A stretch of 64,000 bases of DNA from positions 248,001 to 312,000 of the forward strand of contig NZ_JAGGLR010000010.1 in the NCBI RefSeq assembly GCF_017874715.1, in the 5' to 3' direction. The position numbers were made by a program, and so were the translations under genes. This stretch comes from Streptomyces iranensis. Its GTDB lineage: Bacteria > Actinomycetota > Actinomycetes > Streptomycetales > Streptomycetaceae. Numbering within the stretch: position 1 is the first letter of the stretch; every line of letters begins with the position of its first letter. Of this stretch, positions 1 through 8,221 are shown one piece after another. The notes below the pieces were generated by a model. That model was not told where the DNA came from. It saw only the letters and a program-made list of their open reading frames with translations, and searched no databases.

Positions 1-415
1 CGACTGGCGGTTGGTGGTGCGGGGTGCGGCGGGCCACGAGACCGTCCTCACCCGGGAGCGGCTGCTGCGGCTGGAGCATCACGGCGCGGCGCTGCCCATC
101 GCCTGTGTGGAGGGGTGGTCCACGCCCGACCAGCGGTGGGAGGGGGTGCGGCTGGCCGACCTCGCCGCGCTGGCGGGGCATGCCGACCGGCCGCCGAGGG
201 TCCTGGTCGAGTCCGTGCAGCGGCACGGCTCCTTCCGCAGCGTCGTGCTGAGCGAGCACCAGGTCCGCGACCCGCGCTCGCTGCTGGCGCTGAGGGTCAA
301 CGGCGCGGATCTGTCGCCGGACCACGGCTATCCGGCGCGCGTGATCGTGCCCGGGGCTCCGGGTGTGCACAACACCAAGTGGGTCGGCCGACTGACCTTC
401 GGGGGGACGGTATGA
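1..415 (+). CDS. Molybdopterin-dependent oxidoreductase (sulfite-oxidase fold), C-terminal fragment
   Basis: The reading frame is open from base 2 (Asp-Trp-Arg-Leu) to the TGA at 413-415, so only about the last 137 residues are in the window and the start lies upstream. The fragment resembles the end of the oxidoreductase molybdopterin-binding domain: a 'W..VRLADL' segment in which the substrate pocket is usually set up, then 'SVQRHGSFRS', 'DHGYPARVIVPGAPG' and the 'KWVGRLTF' ending seen in YedY/sulfite-oxidase-like proteins. A molybdenum-pterin redox enzyme is therefore likely; the substrate cannot be deduced. The stop overlaps the start of the following membrane protein (ATGA), so the two are translationally coupled and may work together, for example as enzyme and membrane electron partner. 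The molybdenum-ligand cysteine is not in the visible part. Confidence 0.75.
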   Translation, partial: DWRLVVRGAAGHETVLTRERLLRLEHHGAALPIACVEGWSTPDQRWEGVRLADLAALAGHADRPPRVLVESVQRHGSFRSVVLSEHQVRDPRSLLALRVNGADLSPDHGYPARVIVPGAPGVHNTKWVGRLTFGGTV

Positions 416-999
416 GGTTTCTCGGGCGGAGCCGTGTTGGGCTGCGGCGGCTGGACGGGGAGTCCCCGCTGCGGCTGGTGCTGCTGCTGTGCTCCTTCGC
501 ACTGACGGGTTACGCCGGGGTGAGGCTGCTGAGCGGCGACTGGTTCGGCATCGCGCTGTGGTTCGTCGGCGCCGCCGTCCTCCACGATCTGGTGCTGCTT
601 CCGCTGTACGCGCTCGCCGACCGTGCCGTGGCGGCCGTGCTCCCGGCCCCGGCCCGGTGGATCAACCATGTGCGGGTGCCCGCTTTCCTCTCCGGTGTGC
701 TGCTGCTGGTGTGGTTCCCGCTGATCCTCGGTCGGCAGGAGCGCCGCTACGAGAACGCGACCGGGCTGAGCGCCGACGTCTTCTGGCCGCGCTGGCTGCT
801 GATCACCGCCGTACTCTTCGGCGCCTCGGCGCTGTGGCTGGTGATCCGGGCGGCGATCCGGGGGTGGCGGCGTCGTCCGGGGGCTCGGGGCGGGGCTCCG
901 GAGGCCGCGTCGGCCGCTTCGGCCGATTCCGCCGATTCCGCCGGGGAGCGGAAGCCGCCCGCGGGACCTGCCGGGCCCGCAGGGCCCAGCCGGTCATGA
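412..999 (+). CDS. Four-pass membrane protein coupled to the molybdopterin oxidoreductase
   Basis: A 195-residue protein that starts at an ATG overlapping the upstream TGA. Hydrophobic stretches at about residues 20-40, 43-69, 88-107 and 127-149 predict four membrane helices. The tail after about residue 150 is Arg-rich and then a low-complexity Ala/Asp/Pro segment with no fold to recognise. No haem or metal ligand pattern is convincing, although a His near residue 58 and another near 86 lie in or beside helices. Translational coupling to the oxidoreductase suggests a membrane anchor or electron-transfer partner; that is inference. The last 197 bases are shared, in the opposite strand, with the 3' end of the GT87 gene. 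Confidence 0.7.
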   Translation: MRFLGRSRVGLRRLDGESPLRLVLLLCSFALTGYAGVRLLSGDWFGIALWFVGAAVLHDLVLLPLYALADRAVAAVLPAPARWINHVRVPAFLSGVLLLVWFPLILGRQERRYENATGLSADVFWPRWLLITAVLFGASALWLVIRAAIRGWRRRPGARGGAPEAASAASADSADSAGERKPPAGPAGPAGPSRS

Positions 1000-2722
1000 C
1001 CGCCGCGCCGGCGACCGCGTACCCCAGCGTCCCGACCCACGCGCCGTCGTCCACCGCACGGGCCGTCACATACTGGGCGACTCCCGCGAGCGGCAGGCCG
1101 AGCCACTCCCAGCGCCCGTCGAGGGCCACCAGCGCCACCACCAGCAGCGCGTACCAGGGGTAGCCGGGCGTCATCAACAGGAACGCGGCCCCGGTCACCA
1201 CCAGCGCGCCGCGCCAGGGCCGTTGGGGGTCGCCGCGCAGCAGCACCCAGGCCACGACCACGAGCAGGGCGGCGGCGATCACGGGGAGGGCCCAGGCCTC
1301 CGGGTCGGGGTGGAGCAGGCGCAGCAGCGCGTAGCGGTTCTTGTCGGCGGCGGCGGTGGAGCCCGTCTCGTAGCCCTCCTCGGCCACATAGCCGGTGAGA
1401 TAGCCGAGGACGGAGGAGTGCGAGAGCAGGACGTACGGGAGGTAGCCGAGCGCGACGACGGCGGTGGCGGGCAGCACGACGGCCGCGGCGCGGCGGATCG
1501 CCGCGGTCGGCGAGGTGGGGCTTTCTGCGGGCCTCTTGAGTGCGGTGAGGGGCTTGGGGACGGCCGTGGCGAGGACGCCGGAGAGCGCGCCCGGCAGGGT
1601 CACGGCGGGCAGCAGCTTGACCGCGGTCGCCGCGCCGAGGAGCGCACCGCCCAGGGCGCGGCGGCGGGGGACGGCGACGAGGCCGGCGACGGTCAACAGC
1701 ACGCCCAGCGCGTCGACATGCGCGTTGTTCACCGCCTCCACCGGCACGGCCGGGCACCAGGCCCAGAGCGCGGCGCGGGCGGTCGCGAGCCGTGGATCGC
1801 GGCGGCGCCGTGCCGCGGCGAGCAGCACGGCGGTGGTGGCGACGGACAGCAGCGCGCCGCCGGTCTGGAGGGGGAGGAGGGTGGAACCTGACGGCGCCGA
1901 GCGGTGTACAAGCAAGAAATAGCCCTCTGCGGCGGGAGGATAAATCGTATGGACCGAGGGGCGGTTCAGGCGTGTGCACTGTGGCTCGGCGGAGGCGCTT
2001 GGCGGGCGATCGGGCTCCGGACCGGCGCGCACGGCGGCGCCGGGCGTGGGTTGTTCGGGCGTGGGGCGGACGGGCGTGGGATGTTCGGGCGCGGGGCGGA
2101 CGGGGGCGCGGTCGGGGCCATGGCAGGCGGTGCCCTGCGGGAAGAGCCAGCGGTCGCGCAGCGGGGCGAGCGCGGGGTCCTCGGGTGCGTGGTCATAGGG
2201 GGATATGCCAGCGGCCTGCACGCGCCCGTCCCAGGCGTAGCGGTAGGCGTCGGTGCTGGTGCGCGGGGGTGCGAGCAGACCCGTGGCGGCGATCGCCGCG
2301 CTGCCCGCGAGCACGAACACCGCGGCCTGGCGGGCGCCCAGGCAGCGGACGGTCCAGGCGGCCGCGGCGAACAGTGCCCAGGCGATGGCGTACCAGCGGG
2401 ACAGCGGGCCGGGCGCGGTGTGGAAGTCGTCCCTGCGGAAGGTGAGGGCGAGGACGGCGACCAGCGAGCCGAGCAGCGTGGCCAGGGCGAGCGGGGTGAT
2501 CCAGCGGCGGGCGGTCCGTGCCCGCGCGGGCGGGGCGGGGCGCTCGGGTGGACGGGGCTCGTCCGTGCCGTCGGGCGGTGGTGCGGGGCGGTCGCGGGCC
2601 GGTGGTCGAGGGCCCGGGGCGGAGTATGGCGGGGGCGCCCGATCGGGCGCCCGGCTGGGCCACCGGGCGAGTCGGCCGGGCCGCGGCGGGCGGCGCGGCG
2701 GACGGCGCGGCCATGCGGGCAC
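803..2722 (-). CDS. GT-C fold integral membrane glycosyltransferase (GT87/DUF2029-like)
   Basis: A 639-residue protein beginning at a GTG three bases after the stop of the methyltransferase gene, the last of four coupled genes. Residues 1-70 are Pro/Arg-rich, followed by about nine to eleven hydrophobic helices. The first long extracytoplasmic loop carries 'TDAYRYAWDGRV', and a later segment reads 'HTIYPPAAEGYF'. Both are typical of polyprenol-phosphate-mannose dependent transferases of the GT87 and MptA/MptB type, where an acidic residue in the first loop is catalytic. Together with the GT2 at the head of the operon, which could make the lipid-linked sugar donor, it probably glycosylates an envelope component on the outer face of the membrane. 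The C-terminal 65 residues are Arg/Pro-rich and overlap the convergent membrane gene, so the natural end could be shorter. Confidence 0.72.
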   Translation of the reverse strand: MPAWPRRPPRRPPRPGRLARWPSRAPDRAPPPYSAPGPRPPARDRPAPPPDGTDEPRPPERPAPPARARTARRWITPLALATLLGSLVAVLALTFRRDDFHTAPGPLSRWYAIAWALFAAAAWTVRCLGARQAAVFVLAGSAAIAATGLLAPPRTSTDAYRYAWDGRVQAAGISPYDHAPEDPALAPLRDRWLFPQGTACHGPDRAPVRPAPEHPTPVRPTPEQPTPGAAVRAGPEPDRPPSASAEPQCTRLNRPSVHTIYPPAAEGYFLLVHRSAPSGSTLLPLQTGGALLSVATTAVLLAAARRRRDPRLATARAALWAWCPAVPVEAVNNAHVDALGVLLTVAGLVAVPRRRALGGALLGAATAVKLLPAVTLPGALSGVLATAVPKPLTALKRPAESPTSPTAAIRRAAAVVLPATAVVALGYLPYVLLSHSSVLGYLTGYVAEEGYETGSTAAADKNRYALLRLLHPDPEAWALPVIAAALLVVVAWVLLRGDPQRPWRGALVVTGAAFLLMTPGYPWYALLVVALVALDGRWEWLGLPLAGVAQYVTARAVDDGAWVGTLGYAVAGAAVMTGWALRARQVPRAASAPRRNRRNRPKRPTRPPEPRPEPPDDAATPGSPPGSPATAPRRRRVRR

Positions 2723-2725
2723 GGC

Positions 2726-3544
2726 TCAGCGCTCCGTGCCGGACCGGGGCAGCGGTGGCGTGCGGCGCAGCGATACGAAGCCTCGGTCCCGCGCGGTCCA
2801 CTGCTCGACCGGGCTCCAGCCCACCGCCTGTGCGTGGTGCAGCAGCGCCCGGACGCCGACGCGGGCCCAGGGAAAGGCCGTTCCCACGTCGCCCCGGCCG
2901 TCGTCCACGCGCACCCGCACCCGCTCGTCCACATCCGCCGCGGCGGCCTCCGCGATCAGCAGCCCGTCGGGGGCCGTGAGTTGGGCGACGCGGGCCAGCA
3001 GGGCGCGCGGATCGCCGCCGATGCCGATATTGCCGTCGATCAGCAGCGCCGTGCCCCAGCGTCCCTCGCCGGGCAGCGGTTCGAAGACCGAGCGGCACAG
3101 CGCGGGCCCGCCCGCGCGGACCGTACGGGCGACCGCGGCCTGGCTGACGTCGATGCCCAGGCAGGGGTGGCCGTGCAGGGTCAGCGCGGCCACCAGTCGG
3201 CCGGGGCCGCAGCCGATGTCGAGTATCGGGCCCTGGCAGCGCCGCAGCACGGTCCGGTCGGCCGCGTCGGCGTCCGCACACCAGCGTTCGACGTCCAGGG
3301 GCAGCATCCAGCCGTCGGCCCGGCGCAGGAACAGCGGCCCCCGGCCCGCGTGGAGCGCTCGGACATAGGGATCGGCGTGCCAGGGCGCGGCCGCGCGGCG
3401 AGCGGGCGTCCGCTCGCGCACCGCTCCACCGTGCACAGACACGTCGTGTACGGATCCTTCGCGCACCGATCCGTCGTGTACGGACCCTTCGCGCACCGAA
3501 CCGTCGCGCACCGAACCGTCGCGCACTGTCTCGGCCGTGCTCAT
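2726..3544 (-). CDS. Class I SAM-dependent methyltransferase with a repetitive N-terminus
   Basis: A 272-residue protein. The start is set at the ATG overlapping the stop of the DUF2064 gene (ATGA). The SAM-binding motif I reads 'ILDIGCGPGRL' around residue 100, followed by 'GIDVS' at the end of strand 2 and 'LIDGNIGIGGDP' in the post-I region. The N-terminal 40 residues contain five to six copies of a five-residue unit (Asp/Glu-Gly-Ser-Val-His/Arg) from an in-frame 15-bp tandem repeat. That segment is probably unstructured. The gene is third in a four-gene coupled operon with two glycosyltransferases and a nucleotidyltransferase-like DUF2064 protein, so a modification of a sugar or glycolipid is a fair guess. 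The substrate is unknown. Confidence 0.75.
   Translation of the reverse strand: MSTAETVRDGSVRDGSVREGSVHDGSVREGSVHDVSVHGGAVRERTPARRAAAPWHADPYVRALHAGRGPLFLRRADGWMLPLDVERWCADADAADRTVLRRCQGPILDIGCGPGRLVAALTLHGHPCLGIDVSQAAVARTVRAGGPALCRSVFEPLPGEGRWGTALLIDGNIGIGGDPRALLARVAQLTAPDGLLIAEAAAADVDERVRVRVDDGRGDVGTAFPWARVGVRALLHHAQAVGWSPVEQWTARDRGFVSLRRTPPLPRSGTER
3430..3530 (-). repeat. In-frame 15-bp tandem repeat in the methyltransferase N-terminus
   Basis: On the plus strand the units read roughly 'cgtgtacggacccttcg' and 'cgcgcaccgaac', giving about six 15-bp units. Because 15 is a multiple of three, the repeat preserves the frame and codes the pentapeptide unit noted in the methyltransferase. Confidence 0.75.
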
Positions 3545-4326
3545 CGGGTGGTGGTCCGGGACGACAGACGGGCGAGGGTCCGGGCGAACCGCCCGCCCGG
3601 GGCGTCGGACGCCACCAATACGGCGTCCTCGGCCGTGTCCACGTCGCGCAGCATCGGCAGGTCGCGCACCCGCAGCCCCGCGTCCGTCAGCCGGCGCCGC
3701 TGGGCGGCACCGGTGGTGGCGGTGGACATCGGCACGCCCCGCAGCAGTTCGGGGTCCGGTTCCGCCAGGCCCAAGGCCCAGAAGCCACCGTCGGCGGCCG
3801 GGCCGAACCAGGCGTCGCAGTCGTGCCGGCTCCCCGGGTTGAGCGCGGGGGCGAGGAGGGCGGGGGTGACCTGCGGGGTGTCCATGCCGATCAGCAGGGT
3901 GGCGCCCCGGCAGGCGGCGAAGGCCGCGGCGAGCCGTTCGTCCAGACCGCCGTCGCACTGCCCCACCACCTCGAATCCCGGCGGCAGCCATGGCCCGGGG
4001 TGTCCGTCGAGCACCAGCACCCGGCGCCGCGCGGGCATGGCGAGCGCGGCGTGCAGCGTGTCGGCGAGGGACGCCTCGGCGAGCAAGGCGGCCTCGGCGG
4101 GGGTGTACGGGGGAGTGAGCCTGGTCTTCACCCGTCCGGGCACCGGCTCCTTGGCGATGATGAGCAGCGTCGTCCCCTCTCCGTGGGCCGCCCGGGAGCC
4201 GGTGCCCGTGCGGACGTCCGCACCGGCGACCGGACGCCCGTCGGCGCCACCTGGGCCGGAGTTGGCGCGGTCCGGAGCCGAGGGGGCCTCCGCCGCGTGG
4301 GCACCCTCGTGTGGCGCGGGGCTCAC
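3541..4326 (-). CDS. DUF2064 family glycosyltransferase / nucleotidyltransferase-like protein
   Basis: A 261-residue protein with a GTG start overlapping the stop of the upstream GT2 gene (GTGA). After an Ala/Pro-rich lead of about 45 residues, the domain begins 'LLIIAKEPVPGRVKTRL', the hallmark of the TIGR04282/DUF2064 glycosyltransferase-A-like family. It continues with 'LLIGMDTPQVTP' and 'WFGPAADGGFWALGL', matching the conserved GxDxP and GP..DGG elements of the GT-A fold. Members are related to MobA/CofC-type nucleotidyltransferases, and the precise reaction is undefined. It sits between a GT2 and a methyltransferase, so it likely contributes to the same glycan or glycolipid. A longer reading frame reaches upstream, but the overlap start is favoured by operon geometry. 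Confidence 0.78.
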   Translation of the reverse strand: MSPAPHEGAHAAEAPSAPDRANSGPGGADGRPVAGADVRTGTGSRAAHGEGTTLLIIAKEPVPGRVKTRLTPPYTPAEAALLAEASLADTLHAALAMPARRRVLVLDGHPGPWLPPGFEVVGQCDGGLDERLAAAFAACRGATLLIGMDTPQVTPALLAPALNPGSRHDCDAWFGPAADGGFWALGLAEPDPELLRGVPMSTATTGAAQRRRLTDAGLRVRDLPMLRDVDTAEDAVLVASDAPGGRFARTLARLSSRTTTR

Positions 4327-5045
4327 CGCGCGGCCCTCGTGGGGGCGGCCAGGTCGGGGGCCTCCGGCGGTCGGCGCAGCACGGCGCGCATATCGCGCAC
4401 CGCGTGCCAGGTGCCCCGCCAGGTGCCGGTGACCTTCGACTTCCCGGTGCGCGGCCGATACGGCACCTCGCGCTCCTCGATCCGCCATCCGGCGTCGGCG
4501 CCCCGCACGACCATCTGCAGCGGGTAGCCGCTGCGGCGGTCGGTGAGGCCGAGGGCGAGCAGCGGTTCGCGCCGGGCGGCCCGCAGCGGGCCCAGGTCGC
4601 CCAGCGTGAGGCCGGTGCGCCGCCGCAGCATGCGGGTCAGCGCGAGGTTGCCGAGCCGGGCGTGCACCGGCCAGGCCCCCCGCTCCTGGGGGCGTCGCCG
4701 GCCCAGCACGAGGTCGGCTTCGCCCGCCGCCACGGTCCGCACGAAGGCGGCCAGCAGTCCGGGGTCGAGCGAGGCGTCGCAGTCGCAGAAGCAGACGATG
4801 TCGGCCTCGGCGGCGAGGAGCCCGGTGTGGCAGGCGGCGCCGAAGCCACGGCGGGGTTCGTGGACGACGGTGGCGCCGTGGTCACGGGCGATCGTGGCCG
4901 AGCCGTCGGTGGAGCCGTTGTCGACGACGATGGCGCGCCAGCCGTCGGGGATGCGGGCCAGCACCCAGGGCAGGGCGGCGGCCTCGTCCAGACACGGCAG
5001 GACGACGTCCGCACAGGGGGTGGTCGAGTTTGTCACCCGCACCAC
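4323..5045 (-). CDS. GT2 family glycosyltransferase (dolichol-phosphate-mannose synthase-like)
   Basis: A 240-residue GT-A protein and the first gene of the operon. It opens with 'VVLPCLDEAAALP' (nucleotide-sugar binding), then 'VDNGSTDGS', 'FGAACHTGLLAAEADIVCFCDCDASLDPG' (split here only for description) with the DxD-like metal site, and ends with the RTGKSKVTGTWRGTWHA segment typical of bacterial DPM1-like enzymes. No C-terminal membrane helices are present, so it would be a peripheral enzyme using a polyprenyl phosphate acceptor. Either of two adjacent GTG codons (5045 or 5042) could start it. The 116-bp gap to the divergent response regulator must hold the promoters of both units. Confidence 0.8.
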   Translation of the reverse strand: MVRVTNSTTPCADVVLPCLDEAAALPWVLARIPDGWRAIVVDNGSTDGSATIARDHGATVVHEPRRGFGAACHTGLLAAEADIVCFCDCDASLDPGLLAAFVRTVAAGEADLVLGRRRPQERGAWPVHARLGNLALTRMLRRRTGLTLGDLGPLRAARREPLLALGLTDRRSGYPLQMVVRGADAGWRIEEREVPYRPRTGKSKVTGTWRGTWHAVRDMRAVLRRPPEAPDLAAPTRAAR

Positions 5046-5161
5046 ACTACGAAGAAGAAAGCGACATTTCGGGCTTCAGGTTCTTACGAAACACGGACGT
5101 CGGCTGGGCAGCGGGCTCCCCGGCGCCCCCTGGTGCCGCCCCCGGTGTCACGCTGTGGGGC
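5046..5161. promoter_or_regulatory. Divergent promoter region between GT2 operon and two-component genes
   Basis: These 116 bases separate the two divergent starts and are less GC-rich than their surroundings. A short inverted repeat (tttcg at 5067-5071, cgaaa at 5087-5091) flanks the sequence gggcttcaggttctta. This arrangement would suit binding by the adjacent response regulator. No confident -35/-10 pair was found. Confidence 0.4.
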
Positions 5162-6016
5162 ATGCAGCAGAACCCCTCTCCCACCCGCGTGCTCGTGGTC
5201 GACGACGACCCGACCGTCGCCGAGGTCGTCGCCGGGTACCTCGGCCGGGCCGGTTTCGCCGTGGACCGGGCCGCCGACGGTCCCGGGGCACTCGCCCGCG
5301 CTGCCGCCCGCCGGCCGGACCTGGTCGTCCTCGACCTGATGCTGCCCGGTATGGACGGGCTCGAGGTGTGCCGGGCGCTGCGGGACAAGGGCCCGGTGCC
5401 GGTCATCATGCTCACCGCGCGCGGCGACGAGGAGGACCGGATCCTCGGCCTGGAGATCGGCGCGGACGACTACGTCACCAAGCCGTTCAGTCCCCGGGAA
5501 CTGGTGCTGCGCGTGGAGTCGGTGCTGCGCCGTGGCCGGCCCGGTCCGCGGGCCCCCGGCTCGTCCGGCCCCGGCCCGGGTCTCGGCTCGGGCCCCGGCC
5601 TCGGCTCGGACGAGGTGACGCACCGGGCCGGGATCACCCTCGACCCCCTGGCCCGGCGGGCCGCCCGGGACGGCCGGGAGCTCGCCCTGACCGTGCGCGA
5701 GTTCGACCTGCTGGCCTTTCTGTTGCGCCACCCCGGGGTGGCCTTCACCCGCGAGGAGCTGATGCGCGAGGTGTGGGGCTGGGACTTCGGCGATCTGTCC
5801 ACCGTCACCGTCCATGTGCGGCGGCTGCGCGGAAAGGTCGAGGACGATCCCGCCGCGCCCCGGCTCATCCAGACCGTATGGGGCATCGGCTATCGCTTCG
5901 ATGCCCCGCCCGAGACCAACGACAAGGCCCACGGCGAGGGGCGCGCGGACCAGGGGCAGGGCGAGGGGCAGGGCGAGGGACGGGGCGAGGGACGGGGGCC
6001 GGGTTCCGATGCGTGA
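5162..6016 (+). CDS. OmpR/PhoB-type response regulator
   Basis: A 284-residue protein. The receiver domain has the acidic pocket 'DDD' at residues 14-16, phosphoacceptor Asp58 in 'VVLDLMLPGMDG' and the conserved Lys in 'DDYVTKPFSPREL'. A Gly/Pro/Ser linker joins it to a winged-helix domain ('REFDLLAFLLRHPG', 'TVHVRRLRGKVE', 'TVWGIGYRF'). The last 35 residues are a Gly/Glu/Gln-rich tail not needed for the fold. ATG at 5162 gives the normal N-terminus. The stop overlaps the kinase start by eight bases, so the pair is translationally coupled. The unit diverges from the glycosyltransferase operon, a layout that often means direct regulation of the neighbour. Confidence 0.9.
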   Translation: MQQNPSPTRVLVVDDDPTVAEVVAGYLGRAGFAVDRAADGPGALARAAARRPDLVVLDLMLPGMDGLEVCRALRDKGPVPVIMLTARGDEEDRILGLEIGADDYVTKPFSPRELVLRVESVLRRGRPGPRAPGSSGPGPGLGSGPGLGSDEVTHRAGITLDPLARRAARDGRELALTVREFDLLAFLLRHPGVAFTREELMREVWGWDFGDLSTVTVHVRRLRGKVEDDPAAPRLIQTVWGIGYRFDAPPETNDKAHGEGRADQGQGEGQGEGRGEGRGPGSDA

Positions 6017-7124
6017 TGTGTTCCTCATGGCCGTGTTCGCCTTCCTCGGCGCGGCGGCGGCCGGTCTGCTGGGCGCGCTGGCGCTGCGGCTGGTGCGCGG
6101 CCGTTCGGTGGCGGTGTCCCTCGCCGTCGTCGCCGCCGTCGCGGTCACGGCGATGCTCACCGGGACTCTGGCCGTCGCCTGGGCGATGTTCCTGTCCCCG
6201 CACGACCTGACGGTGGTCACGACCGTCTGCGCCATGGCCGCCGTGGTGTCCCTGGCCACCGCGCTGCTGCTGGGCCGCTGGGTGGTGGCGCGCAGCAACG
6301 CGCTGGCCCTCGCCGCCCGCTCCTTCGGGGACGGCGGGAGCTTCGCCGCCCCCGACGGCCAGGCCACCGCCGAACTCGCCGCGCTCGGCCGTGAACTGGC
6401 CGCCACCAGCGCCAAGCTGGCCGCCTCCCGCGAGCGTGAGCGCGCCCTGGAGTCCTCCCGCCGGGAGCTGGTCGCCTGGATCTCCCACGATCTGCGCACC
6501 CCGCTGGCGGGGCTGCGCGCGATGTCCGAGGCGCTGGAGGACGGGGTGGCCCCGGACCCGGACCGCTACCTCCGCCGGATACGCACCGAGGTGGAGCGGC
6601 TGAACACGATGGTCGGCGACCTCTTCGAGCTCTCCCGCATCCACGCCGGGGCGCTCTCCCTCGCTCCCACCCGGATCTCCGTCTACGACCTGGTCGGCGA
6701 TGCCCTCGCCGGGGTCGATCCGCTCGCCCGTGAGCTGGGCGTCCAGCTGATCGGCGACCGCGTGGACCCCGTCCCGGTGGAGGTCGACGGCAAGGAGATG
6801 ACCCGTGTGCTCGGGAACCTCCTCGTCAACGCGGTCCGCCGCACCCCGGCCGACGGCACGGTCGCGGTGTCCGCCGAGCGCCAGGCGGACACGGTCGTGC
6901 TGTCGGTCACCGACGGCTGCGGCGGGATTCCGGAGGAGGACCTTCCGCGCGTTTTCGACACCGGCTGGCGCGGCAGCGACGCCCGCACACCCCCGGCGGG
7001 CGCCGGTCTGGGCCTGGCCATCGTCCGTGGCATCGTCGAGGCCCACGACGGCCAGGCGGCGGTCCGCAACGTCGACGGCGGCTGCCGCTTCGAGGTCCGC
7101 CTCCCCGCCGCCGTCACGTCCTGA
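6009..7124 (+). CDS. Two-component sensor histidine kinase
   Basis: A 371-residue kinase starting at the ATG that overlaps the regulator stop. Three hydrophobic helices (about 4-27, 34-60 and 68-91) leave almost no extracellular domain, so the stimulus may be sensed within the membrane. A short HAMP-like or coiled region (116-150) precedes the DHp domain with phosphoacceptor His160 in 'WISHDLRTPLAG'. The HATPase domain shows the N box 'NLLVNAVRRTP', G1 'DGCGGIPEED' and G2 'GAGLGLAIV'. It forms a cognate pair with the upstream regulator. Target genes probably include the divergent glycosyltransferase operon. Confidence 0.9.
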   Translation: MRDVFLMAVFAFLGAAAAGLLGALALRLVRGRSVAVSLAVVAAVAVTAMLTGTLAVAWAMFLSPHDLTVVTTVCAMAAVVSLATALLLGRWVVARSNALALAARSFGDGGSFAAPDGQATAELAALGRELAATSAKLAASRERERALESSRRELVAWISHDLRTPLAGLRAMSEALEDGVAPDPDRYLRRIRTEVERLNTMVGDLFELSRIHAGALSLAPTRISVYDLVGDALAGVDPLARELGVQLIGDRVDPVPVEVDGKEMTRVLGNLLVNAVRRTPADGTVAVSAERQADTVVLSVTDGCGGIPEEDLPRVFDTGWRGSDARTPPAGAGLGLAIVRGIVEAHDGQAAVRNVDGGCRFEVRLPAAVTS

Positions 7125-7153
7125 GCGACCCCACTCCCCTCACATCCCTTCCC

Positions 7154-8221
7154 TCACACCCCCGCTCGTTGCGGGGCGCGGGCGAATTCGGTCATGCCCT
7201 CGTGGAACGAGACCGCCGGGCGCCAGCCCAGCTGGTCGCGGATCCGGCGGGACGCCGCGGTGATGTGCCGGACGTCGCCCAGTCGGTAGCCGCCCGTCAC
7301 CACGGGCGCGGGGCCGCCGAACGCCGTGGCCAGGGCCGTGGCCATCTCGCCCACCGTGTGGGGGTCGTCGCTGCCGGTGTTGTACGCGGTCAGCGCGGCC
7401 GGGGACACCACCTCCGGCGCCGCCTCCAGGGCGGCGACATTGGCGGCGGCCACGTCACGGACATGGATGAAGTCCCGGCGCTGGCCCCCGTCCTCGAAGA
7501 CCGTGGGCGCCTCGCCGCGCGCCAGGGCCGAGCGGAAGAAGGAGGCGACGCCCGCGTAGGGGGTGTCGCGCGGCATCCCCGGCCCGTACACATTGTGGTA
7601 GCGCAGCGACACCGCACGGCCGCCCACCGACCGGGCCCAGGCCGCCGCCAGGTGTTCCTGGGCCAGCTTCGTCGTCGCGTACACATTGCGGGGATCGGCC
7701 GGTGCGTCCTCCCCCACCAGGCCGGGCCGCAGCGGGGTGCCGCACTCGGGGCAGAGGGGGTCGAAGCGGCCCGCCGCGAGATCCGCCTCGGCGCGCGGAC
7801 CGGGACGGACCCGGCCGTGGCGGGGGCAGTCGTAGCGCCCCTCGCCGTAGACGACCATCGACCCGGCGAGGACCAGTTCGCGCAACCCCCGCTCGGCCAT
7901 CGCCGCCAGCAGTACCGCCGTGCCCAGGTCGTTGCAGCCCACATAGGCCGGGGCGTCCGCGAAGTCCTTGCCGAGACCGACCATCGCCGCCTGGTGGCAT
8001 ACGGCGTCCACTCCGCGCAGCGCCGTGACCACCGCCTCCCGGTCCCGCACATCGGCGTGGATCCACTCCCCGTCCACGGATGGCGGAGCCGGATGGGCGG
8101 CCGTCGGGTGAGCGGCGGGAAGCAGGGCGTCGAGGACGACCGGTTCATGGCCGTGCTCGACGAGGGCGGTGACGATATGCGAGCCGATGAAGCCCGCACC
8201 TCCGGTGACCAGTACGCGCAT
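7154..8221 (-). CDS. NAD-dependent epimerase/dehydratase with a zinc-ribbon-like insert
   Basis: A 355-residue extended SDR. The start is the ATG giving 'MRVLVTGGAGFIGSH', with the Rossmann glycine motif at residues 7-13; a longer frame upstream is ignored. The catalytic pair appears as Ser in 'LAGSMVVYG' and Tyr/Lys in 'YATTK'. Between them is an inserted segment with 'CPRHG' and 'CPECG', four potential metal ligands resembling a zinc ribbon, found in a subset of UDP-glucose-4-epimerase-like proteins. The product is probably a nucleotide-sugar epimerase or reductase. It converges on the kinase gene and lies close to two methyltransferases and two glycosyltransferases, consistent with a sugar pathway. 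Confidence 0.82.
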   Translation of the reverse strand: MRVLVTGGAGFIGSHIVTALVEHGHEPVVLDALLPAAHPTAAHPAPPSVDGEWIHADVRDREAVVTALRGVDAVCHQAAMVGLGKDFADAPAYVGCNDLGTAVLLAAMAERGLRELVLAGSMVVYGEGRYDCPRHGRVRPGPRAEADLAAGRFDPLCPECGTPLRPGLVGEDAPADPRNVYATTKLAQEHLAAAWARSVGGRAVSLRYHNVYGPGMPRDTPYAGVASFFRSALARGEAPTVFEDGGQRRDFIHVRDVAAANVAALEAAPEVVSPAALTAYNTGSDDPHTVGEMATALATAFGGPAPVVTGGYRLGDVRHITAASRRIRDQLGWRPAVSFHEGMTEFARAPQRAGV

